Source: CAYMLQ01 sp964390795 (GTDB lineage Bacteria > Verrucomicrobiota > Kiritimatiellia > RFP12 > UBA1067). Taken from it: a DNA stretch of 7,607 nucleotides. Made by a program: the position numbers and the translations under genes. Below are positions 1-6,090 of the stretch, one piece after another. Location: positions 1 through 7,607 of the forward strand of contig CAYMLQ010000301.1 in the NCBI GenBank assembly GCA_964390795.1. Reading direction: 5' to 3'. The number at the start of each line of letters is the position of its first letter. The stretch's first letter is position 1. Below the pieces are notes generated by a model. It had not been told where the DNA came from. It saw nothing but the letters and a program-made list of their open reading frames with translations, and did no database searches.

Positions 1-3000
1 TCGTCACGCCGGTCCAGGTGACCGGGTAGGTTACGCCGTTGACGGTGATTGTCTTCACGGTGATGGGACCGGTGCCGCCGAGCGTCAAGGTGCTGTTGGT
101 GACGCTGAAGGCGTTGCCGAGGTTGTTGGTGATCGCGAACGGGGTCGCTAGCGGCAGCTTGCTGCGGACATAGTCGGCGCGGTTCTTGAGGTAGGTCACG
201 GCCCCGCTCCAGTTCTGGCCGAGCAACCCGGCGTAGCGCGCCGCCCACTGTCCCATGTAGGCGGAGTCTCCCGTGACCGCCGAGAGGTCGTAGAGATGGC
301 CGTAAAAAGCGTGCAGGTTCGCCGGCAGGTTGATGATGTTGAGCGTGGTCGCCGAGCCCGTGCCGGGGAACGCCGTGGTGGTGGCCTGGACGAAGGAGTA
401 GTCCATATCCCAAGGAAGAAACATGGCTTTTCCATCCTCGGGGCGGAAATAGAAGATGGCGTTGTGCGAATTGCCGTACGTGTACGTGTCGGCGCCGCCA
501 ATCAGGTTGATAAACGCGACACCCCGCATCCACTCGTCCACATCCATGAGCTGCCGCGTCTGAGTGTCGAGCGCGGCGCCGGACAGGCTGAAGGCCTTGG
601 CCAGCGCGACCATGGGCGCGTAGTTGTTGCGGGCGGTGTGGTTCTCCTTGAGGAACGTCCAGCGATAGGACTCGGGATCGTTCCCGAGGTCCTTGATGTC
701 CGTTCCGAGCACGACGTCGGGGCTCGGCAACTTGTAAGACTGCGCGTCGCCGGTCAACGTGGTGGTCGGGTAGTAGACCAACTCGAGCTTAAACAGCTCG
801 CCGTCGCCGCCGTCCTTGTACTGCGAATCGAGAAACTCGTTTCCGTACTTGGCCAGGAGGAGCAGTCCGATGCCGTCGTCGGAGGAGCGAGGGGCGAACA
901 CCTGGCAGAGGTCGTCGTACATGCCCGGCAGTCCGCCGGCCTTGTTGATCGCGTGCTTGAGCAGGATCTCGTCCGGATCGCCGCCTAAGCCGGAATAGCC
1001 GCCGGAACGGTCCACGGTGATGCCGTCCAATACGCCGCGGTAGGGCCGGTCTGAAGGCAGACGCACGGTGAAGCCCACGCGGTTAGAGTCGTTGCGGCCG
1101 CGTTCGCTGCCCTGCAAGTGCATGCCCGCGTCGTAGGCCACGGTTTTTTCATCGGTGATGAGCGTGCAGCCGAGGCGCTCGTTGCTCATGACGTTGACAG
1201 GGCTGTGCAGGTAGGTCGTGTCTGCGGTTGTGAGGATTACCCGTACCGCGTGGAGGCGCGGCATCAGGGCGGTTCCGCTGGACACCTCGAACAGGGCGCG
1301 CGAGTTCGTGCCGTCTGCGGGATAGCAGGCCTTCGCGCCGAGACCGTCGGAGGCTTCGACGTAGAACTGCACGATACCGCCGGAGGCTTGGCCGGGCACG
1401 GTTGCCGAGAGCGTCACCTCGCCGCCGGACGCGGCCTGCGGACTGATCTGGATGGTCTGCCACGCGCCGCTGTTGACTGCGTAGTTGAGCGCGCCGGTCA
1501 CGACGCCGTCCGGGTCGGACGCAGCCACCGATACGGTCACCGCCTGTCCGGCGGCCGGCACGATGGGCAGGTGCGACAGGTCGCGGAAGGTCGGGCCGAT
1601 GTTCGCGGCATAGGTTGAGTTGCGCGCGCCCGGCGTGCCGGTCAGCGCGGGCACGGCGAGTTCCGTCAGCCGCGGCAGGCGGTTGAAGTACAGCCGCGTC
1701 AGCAGCCGGTTACAGCCCGCCACCCATTTGGCGCGGAACGAGATCTCGTATTCGACGCCGTTGGCCACGGCTGCGCCGTTGGCCAGCGTGGTCTCGGCGT
1801 GATTATGCATGTGCTCGGTGTAGCCGTCGGAAACCAGGCGGAGGACGCGGTTCGCGGCGTTGTCTGGGTCGGTGATCACCTCGCTGTGGCAATGGTTGCC
1901 GATGATGCGCCAGGTGTTCGTTCCGGCCTCGAAGGTACTGTTCTGGAGCAGCGGGGTGGCGGCGCCTGAGGGCGACTGGACGACGCTGACGTCATCGAGC
2001 AGTACCTCACCCTCGCCGATCAGGCCGAGCACGAACTCCTTCCACAGCGCGGGGCTGCTAGCCGTCTCCACGGTTGCCGTGCCGCGATAAGTGACGGTCT
2101 GCCAGGCGGTCTTGGCACGCTCATCGCTGGCGGCCCAGGCTTCGGGCCGGGCGTTGTCAGCGCGCGGGTCGCGCAGTTCCAGGCTGGCGCCGAGGCCGTC
2201 AGGATAAGAGGGCCAAGGGCTGCCGTCTCCGTAGCGCACGGCATCGACGGGGTTGCCGGCCGCGTCGGGATCGACGGTGGGGTCGAGCGGCAGGCCGGCG
2301 CCATCGAACAGCGCGAGCGTGCCGCCGCTGCCGGGCAGGCGGCGGTCGAGGTTGCCGACGATATCGACGGACGGATACAGGCTTTGCAGGTAAGCGGCGT
2401 CACGGGCCACGACCAGATAGCCGCCGCTTGCGAGCGTCTGTCCGGCAGGGAAGCGGAACGCGGTCTTGCCGTCGATTTCCAACCGCCAGCCGGTCAGGTC
2501 CACGGCGCTCTCGCTGCGGTTATGAAGTTCGACCCATTGCTCGGGCGAGTGGGTCGCCGGACCCTGCGGGTCGCGCGGGTGGTACATGATCTCGTTGATT
2601 ACGATCTCGTCGTGAAAGGCGACGCGGTTGGTCGCGCCGGGTGTGGTCTCGACTGGGTGCCGCCACGCGCCCGTGCCCTCCGGCCAACGCGCCCGCGGAT
2701 AGTGCTTGGCGAGCACCGCGTCGACCACCGCCGCCTTGTTGGGCGTGTAGAGCACGAGCCGGTCGCCCGGATCCGCTCCAAAGCCGAGGGCGGCGCGGTC
2801 GATGACCGTCCGTCCGCCGGGCGGAAGCGTCTGCGGGGGAATCAAGTATTCCAGGTCGGCCATGCCGAAGCGTTTGAAAATGAAGTTCGACAGGCTGACG
2901 CTCTGTGTCCCGTAGTTGATAAGCTCCGTCCAGAACACCTGGTTGGTGACACAGGGCAGTTCGTTGAAGGCGAGCGTCGGCACCGACGGGAGTAGGCCGT

Positions 3001-4576
3001 TCGTGAATGACAGCGACAGCTTGGCGCCGAACACGATGTCGTTCGAACCAGAGGCGGCTTGGTGGACTTCAACCGCGAGCACGTTCGTGCCGGTCACGAG
3101 GCTGGCCGTCGGCAGGAGGTACGGTCCGGAGAGGACAGCCTTGGCGACGTTAGTCTGCGAGGCCGTCGTGTGGGACACCGCGCCCGCAGGCAGGTTGAGG
3201 CGCAGCACTTCGGCGCCGTTGAGGTAGAAGACCGCGCCGTCGTCCACTATCGTGCGCAGCGACAGCGTCGCCGTTGAGAGATCGCCGCGTGCGACGAAGG
3301 TGGTGCGAAAGTACTTGGTGGCCTGGGTGGTCGGCAACACGGTGTTGGTCGGCAGCCAGCCGGCTGCCGTGCCGCTGGCCTCAACGCGGAACCCGAAGGG
3401 GTTGGCGCTGGTGCCGTCATTGACGGTGCAGAAGTCGAGCGTGTTGGTCGCTGAGGCAAAGCCATTGGAGAGGCTGTTCAGGGAACTGAAGGCGCTGAAC
3501 CCTGCATAGGTCAGCCCCTTGGCCAGTCCGTTCAGAAACACGTTGGTCATCCGGTTGTCCACCGAGACGCGCAGCGCGATGCGCGCAGTATTCGTGTCCA
3601 TTCCGCTGAGGTCGAAGGTTGTGCGGAACTGGTAGAGTCCGCCGGGAACACTCGTTGTTCCGCCCGACACGGCGCCGATCCAGCGCGATGTCGTGTCGTT
3701 GGCTAGCCAGGCCGAATGGTTGGCCATCACCGTGGCGTTGATCGCAGGCGGAGGCGGCGTGCTGTAGGCTGACGCGGTGAGCGAGTAATGCGGGTCAGTC
3801 TGCCCTGCGGCCAAGGCCAGCCCGTTGGCGTCGAGGCCGCTGTTGAAGAGCGTCGCGATGGGCTGCGGCTCGTCGAGCCACGGGCCCGTCGCGCCGCCGC
3901 AGAAGAGCCCCATGCCCGCGCTCCACCCGCTGTCGTCGTAAGCCGGAGCGCTCCAGTCGGTGCCGGGAGCCAAACCGTTGGCGAGGTAACGCCAAGAGGA
4001 GTCGCTTCGTACGGTGGCAGCGTCTGTCACGACGGCGACCACAGGCGTGTTGGGCGCGCCCGGGGTTCCGCACATCACCAGGCTCGCCTGCCAGTTGGCC
4101 GTGTCGGCGGAGGCGAAGTCCTCGTCGCTCTTAGCGAGCGAAGGCCCCGCGCCGTCGGGCGCCACGGGCCACGGGGCGTCCGTGCCGTAGTCCAGCGCGT
4201 CCATCAGGCGGCGGTTGTTGTTCCGCAGCTCAAGCTTTTCTCCGCCGTTGCCGAGACGGCCGGAGAACGGGCCGAACGCGTTCGTCACGCCGGCGGAGGC
4301 GCACAGGTCGCTGGGTGCGCCGGCCACGACCAGATAGCCTCGGCCCGGAATCACCGTGTTTTCGGGGAAGCGATACTCAACGCCTCCTTCGAGAGACCAG
4401 CCAGAAAGATCCATGTCCACGGCCAACTGGTTGCGCAGCTCGATCCATTCGAAGGCCGCTTCGTTCGTCTGAGTCGGGTGGTACATGACCTCATTGAAGA
4501 CGACCGTGACGTCGGCCCGCGCCGTTGCGGCAAGGCTGAGTATCAGTGTTCCGATATGAAATAACGGTACGTTCAT
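1..4576 (-). CDS. Secreted lamin-tail / CotH kinase-like multidomain protein (C-terminus outside window)
   Basis: An uninterrupted frame of 1525 codons runs from ATG 4576 off the window edge, so the protein is 3'-partial. Residues 1-21 form a signal peptide with a hydrophobic core and ARA|D cleavage site, so it is exported. Domains in order: lamin-tail domain (about 22-175, starting VFNEVMYHP, with WIEL and LSGW); compound beta-sandwich (about 186-525, with DDGAVFYLNG); divergent lamin-tail domain (532-651); clear lamin-tail domain (656-820, INEIMYHP, WVELHN, LTGW); galactose-binding/CBM-like region (about 821-990, NSTFEAGTNTW); Ig/FnIII-like domain (about 992-1100, ASDPDG); CotH kinase-like domain (about 1104-1474). 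The last carries D1363, HN at 1371-1372 and PWDMD at 1388-1392, the expected catalytic and metal-binding pattern of CotH kinases. A PFAIT segment (1479 on) begins another beta domain. CotH proteins are known as secreted or spore-coat protein kinases; activity and substrate here are inferred. The ATG lacks a Shine-Dalgarno sequence, but no better in-frame start lies upstream. Confidence 0.9.
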   Translation of the reverse strand, partial: MNVPLFHIGTLILSLAATARADVTVVFNEVMYHPTQTNEAAFEWIELRNQLAVDMDLSGWSLEGGVEYRFPENTVIPGRGYLVVAGAPSDLCASAGVTNAFGPFSGRLGNGGEKLELRNNNRRLMDALDYGTDAPWPVAPDGAGPSLAKSDEDFASADTANWQASLVMCGTPGAPNTPVVAVVTDAATVRSDSSWRYLANGLAPGTDWSAPAYDDSGWSAGMGLFCGGATGPWLDEPQPIATLFNSGLDANGLALAAGQTDPHYSLTASAYSTPPPPAINATVMANHSAWLANDTTSRWIGAVSGGTTSVPGGLYQFRTTFDLSGMDTNTARIALRVSVDNRMTNVFLNGLAKGLTYAGFSAFSSLNSLSNGFASATNTLDFCTVNDGTSANPFGFRVEASGTAAGWLPTNTVLPTTQATKYFRTTFVARGDLSTATLSLRTIVDDGAVFYLNGAEVLRLNLPAGAVSHTTASQTNVAKAVLSGPYLLPTASLVTGTNVLAVEVHQAASGSNDIVFGAKLSLSFTNGLLPSVPTLAFNELPCVTNQVFWTELINYGTQSVSLSNFIFKRFGMADLEYLIPPQTLPPGGRTVIDRAALGFGADPGDRLVLYTPNKAAVVDAVLAKHYPRARWPEGTGAWRHPVETTPGATNRVAFHDEIVINEIMYHPRDPQGPATHSPEQWVELHNRSESAVDLTGWRLEIDGKTAFRFPAGQTLASGGYLVVARDAAYLQSLYPSVDIVGNLDRRLPGSGGTLALFDGAGLPLDPTVDPDAAGNPVDAVRYGDGSPWPSYPDGLGASLELRDPRADNARPEAWAASDERAKTAWQTVTYRGTATVETASSPALWKEFVLGLIGEGEVLLDDVSVVQSPSGAATPLLQNSTFEAGTNTWRIIGNHCHSEVITDPDNAANRVLRLVSDGYTEHMHNHAETTLANGAAVANGVEYEISFRAKWVAGCNRLLTRLYFNRLPRLTELAVPALTGTPGARNSTYAANIGPTFRDLSHLPIVPAAGQAVTVSVAASDPDGVVTGALNYAVNSGAWQTIQISPQAASGGEVTLSATVPGQASGGIVQFYVEASDGLGAKACYPADGTNSRALFEVSSGTALMPRLHAVRVILTTADTTYLHSPVNVMSNERLGCTLITDEKTVAYDAGMHLQGSERGRNDSNRVGFTVRLPSDRPYRGVLDGITVDRSGGYSGLGGDPDEILLKHAINKAGGLPGMYDDLCQVFAPRSSDDGIGLLLLAKYGNEFLDSQYKDGGDGELFKLELVYYPTTTLTGDAQSYKLPSPDVVLGTDIKDLGNDPESYRWTFLKENHTARNNYAPMVALAKAFSLSGAALDTQTRQLMDVDEWMRGVAFINLIGGADTYTYGNSHNAIFYFRPEDGKAMFLPWDMDYSFVQATTTAFPGTGSATTLNIINLPANLHAFYGHLYDLSAVTGDSAYMGQWAARYAGLLGQNWSGAVTYLKNRADYVRSKLPLATPFAITNNLGNAFSVTNSTLTLGGTGPITVKTITVNGVTYPVTWTGVT

Positions 4577-4641
4577 CTGCTTACGATGGATAGTTCGGCC
4601 GCCAAGACCGTAAACCTGATGAATAGGGGTACAGTTATCAT
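4573..4641 (-). CDS. Possible 22-codon leader ORF overlapping the start of the CotH-type gene
   Basis: An ATG at 4641 opens a 22-codon frame (MITVPLFIRFTV...) whose TGA stop overlaps the ATG of the large minus-strand gene as ATGA. That geometry allows translational coupling and could matter because the large gene has no visible Shine-Dalgarno sequence. However, the small ORF has no good ribosome binding site either, and a frame of this length can easily arise by chance. Nothing suggests a function for the peptide. Treat as speculative. Confidence 0.15.
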   Translation of the reverse strand: MITVPLFIRFTVLAAELSIVSR

Positions 4642-4740
4642 AGAGGGTTTGACACGTTTGCGAAGCGCTGGGGGAACCTGTCACCGGGAATTGGCTTGGC
4701 CATGCGATGCAGGCACACAACCACCCATTAATTAGTTTGT

Positions 4741-4769
4741 ATTTTGGTCGATACCGATGCTACTGTCAA
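4741..4769 (-). promoter_or_regulatory. Candidate sigma-70-type promoter for the CotH-type gene
   Basis: Read on the minus strand, TTGACA (4769-4764) is a perfect -35 hexamer. It is followed after 17 bases by CAAAAT (4746-4741), which matches four of six -10 consensus positions. Transcription would begin near 4734 and leave a leader of roughly 160 bases before the ATG at 4576. The match is by eye; promoter consensus in this lineage is not known from the window. Confidence 0.4.
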
Positions 4770-4770
4770 T

Positions 4771-4780
4771 GTTGTACAAC
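4771..4780. promoter_or_regulatory. Perfect 10-base palindrome, candidate operator
   Basis: GTTGTACAAC is an exact inverted repeat in the AT-rich middle of the divergent intergenic region. It covers the putative plus-strand -35 and begins one base after the putative minus-strand -35. Short palindromes of this TTGTACAA type are bound by several dimeric regulators, GntR-like proteins among them, but no regulator gene is present in the window to pair it with. Ten bases can also occur by chance. Confidence 0.3.
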
Positions 4781-4799
4781 CTGTTTTTTATGGCATATT
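4772..4799 (+). promoter_or_regulatory. Candidate promoter for the URO-D gene
   Basis: TTGTAC (4772-4777) could serve as -35 and CATATT (4794-4799, four of six consensus positions) as -10, with a 16-base spacer. The start would be near 4806, about 60 bases before the ATG at 4867. The -35 element lies inside the palindrome at 4771-4780, so a protein bound there could block polymerase. The hexamers are only moderate matches. Confidence 0.3.
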
Positions 4800-4857
4800 T
4801 TTGAAACAAGGATCATACTAGGCCTCACAGTAAAGAACTGCGTAGCATGAGCCAATC

Positions 4858-4862
4858 GGGAG
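4858..4862 (+). promoter_or_regulatory. Ribosome binding site of the URO-D gene
   Basis: GGGAG ends four bases before the ATG at 4867 and supports that start over the in-frame ATG at 4885, which is preceded only by a weak purine stretch. The spacing is slightly short. The later ATG stays possible because family members often begin at the MTSRERL-like segment. Confidence 0.5.
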
Positions 4863-4866
4863 AAAC

Positions 4867-6036
4867 ATGAAAAGAAACGAGACGATGACGTCGCGCGAAC
4901 GCCTGCTGAAGACGCTCAATCACGAAATCCCCGACCGCGTGCCGATCGATCTCGGCGGCAATCAGACCGGCATCCACAAGTTCGCTTATGAGCAACTGGT
5001 GCGTCATCTCGGCATCAAAGACGACGTGACGATCATGGATGCGGTCCAGCAACTGGCCCGGCCCTGCGAGGCGGTGTTGCAGCGGTTCCACGTCGACACC
5101 CGGTACATCGCGGCCGGTGCCGCGGGCGACTGGAAGGGAGGCATCGTCCAGAACCGGCGCGGCGGCAAGCTCTGGCACGACCTGACCGACGAGTTCGGCA
5201 TCACGTGGTCCATGCCGGAAGATACGCCTCTCTACATGGACATTTCGCATCATCCCTTGGCGGAGGCGACGGTGGCCGATGTCAGGAGATATCCGTTCCC
5301 GAAGGGCGACGCCCCGGGACGGTTCGCCGGTCTGCGGGAACGGGCGCTGGCGATCCGGCGCGACACGCCGTACGCGGTGGTGTCCGGGATTTCGGGCGTG
5401 GTGTATGAGATCTGCTGGTACATGCGCGGCCTGGAGCAGTGGCTGTGCGACCTGCTGCTTGACCCCGAGTTCTGCGAGGCTGTGATCGACCAGACGCTGA
5501 AGTTCTGGATGGACTGGTTCCGCGCGTTTCTCGATGAGGTCGGCGACGTGGTGGATGTGATCATGATCGGGGACGACCTGGCCGGTCAGACCGGGCCGCT
5601 GTTCAGTCCCGACGTTTACCGGAGTCTCGTCAAGCCGCGTCACAAGCATCTGGTGCAGTACATCCGCTCTCGGACAAAGGCGAAGATCTGGTATCACACC
5701 TGCGGTTCATGCATGCCGCTCATTCCCGACTTGCTCGACAACGGCATCGATATTCTGAACCCCGTTCAGATCAACGCCAGCAACATGGATCCGTTGGAAC
5801 TGAAACGTCGGTTCGGTAACCGGCTGACGTTTTGGGGCGGCGGCTGCGATTCGCAGCAGGTGCTGCCGCGCGGCACGCCGGAGGAGGTCGCCGCAGATGT
5901 GCGGCACAACGTCGGCATCCTCAAGCAGGGCGGCGGCTACGTCTTCAACAACATCCACAACATTCAGGGTGGCGTTCCTCCCGCGAACATTGTCGCCATG
6001 TACGATGCGGCCTACGAGGCGGGCTTCTACGAGTGA
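4867..6036 (+). CDS. Uroporphyrinogen decarboxylase (URO-D) superfamily protein, methyltransferase-like
   Basis: A complete 389-residue cytosolic protein without signal peptide or membrane segment. The N-terminus TSRERLLKTLNHEIPDRVPID is the hallmark opening of URO-D superfamily proteins, which include haem-pathway decarboxylases and corrinoid methyltransferases of the MtaA/MtbA kind. Further family features are GDDLAGQTGPLFSPDVY (about 237-253), the HTCG segment (H277, C279), GGGCDS with C327 followed by LPRGTPEEV, and a C-terminal GGGYVFNNIHNIQ...VPPANI block. The H-x-C pair matches the zinc ligands of methyltransferase members. At the C-terminal block, where those enzymes carry a third cysteine, this protein has H364 in HNIQ. 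This argues for a methyltransferase-like rather than a haem-biosynthesis role, but the substrate is unknown. The start at 4867 is favoured by GGGAG upstream; an ATG at 4885 is the alternative. The secreted repeat protein follows 54 bases downstream. Confidence 0.9.
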   Translation: MKRNETMTSRERLLKTLNHEIPDRVPIDLGGNQTGIHKFAYEQLVRHLGIKDDVTIMDAVQQLARPCEAVLQRFHVDTRYIAAGAAGDWKGGIVQNRRGGKLWHDLTDEFGITWSMPEDTPLYMDISHHPLAEATVADVRRYPFPKGDAPGRFAGLRERALAIRRDTPYAVVSGISGVVYEICWYMRGLEQWLCDLLLDPEFCEAVIDQTLKFWMDWFRAFLDEVGDVVDVIMIGDDLAGQTGPLFSPDVYRSLVKPRHKHLVQYIRSRTKAKIWYHTCGSCMPLIPDLLDNGIDILNPVQINASNMDPLELKRRFGNRLTFWGGGCDSQQVLPRGTPEEVAADVRHNVGILKQGGGYVFNNIHNIQGGVPPANIVAMYDAAYEAGFYE

Positions 6037-6054
6037 GCGCCAGAGCGTTTTTTT
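6035..6054 (+). terminator. Weak hairpin plus T-run after the URO-D gene
   Basis: Overlapping the stop codon, CGC (6038-6040) pairs with GCG (6045-6047) around a CAGA loop. The stem can extend by G-U and A-U pairs into the seven-T run at 6048-6054. The stem is short and partly wobble-paired, so termination would be partial at best and read-through into the next gene is likely. Confidence 0.25.
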
Positions 6055-6078
6055 GGAAAGCATCAGGGCAAATTAACC

Positions 6079-6082
6079 GGAG
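6079..6082 (+). promoter_or_regulatory. Ribosome binding site of the beta-strand-repeat gene
   Basis: GGAG lies eight bases before the ATG at 6091, a standard arrangement. It fixes the start at 6091 rather than at the in-frame ATG at 6106, which would remove the positively charged n-region of the signal peptide. Confidence 0.6.
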
Positions 6083-6090
6083 ATCAAAAC

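Larger units (their letters stand above)
4577..4866. promoter_or_regulatory. Divergent intergenic control region
   Basis: This 290-base stretch separates the starts of the minus-strand CotH-type gene and the plus-strand URO-D gene. Its central part (about 4725-4810) is visibly AT-rich against GC-rich flanks, as expected for promoters. It holds two candidate promoters facing opposite ways, a perfect palindrome at 4771-4780, a tandem TTGGC pair (4691-4700) and a GTTTG direct repeat with a four-base spacer (4647-4660). The last two have no assigned role. I see no tRNA or recognisable riboswitch, and no protein gene beyond the doubtful leader ORF at 4573-4641. Confidence 0.6.

Noticed and set aside
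296..988. 230-codon plus-strand frame opposite the CotH domain, and similar ones at 1118-1618, 2384-2995 and 3788-4564
   Set aside because: All lie antisense to the continuous 1525-codon minus-strand frame, which carries clear lamin-tail and CotH motifs; the plus-strand translations show only biased composition.
4751..4760. Near-palindrome around tcgataccga as a LacI-type operator
   Set aside because: The inverted repeat has a mismatch next to its centre, and it lacks the half-sites of known LacI operators.
4791..4806. Sigma-54-like element (TGGCAT followed by TTGA)
   Set aside because: The -12 part lacks the required GC and the spacing from GG is off by one, so it does not meet the -24/-12 pattern.
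4825..5697. 290-codon open frame on the minus strand opposite the URO-D gene
   Set aside because: It is the antisense shadow of a well-recognised coding sequence; its translation is rich in Arg, His, Pro and Val without any recognisable domain, and it has no plausible start context.
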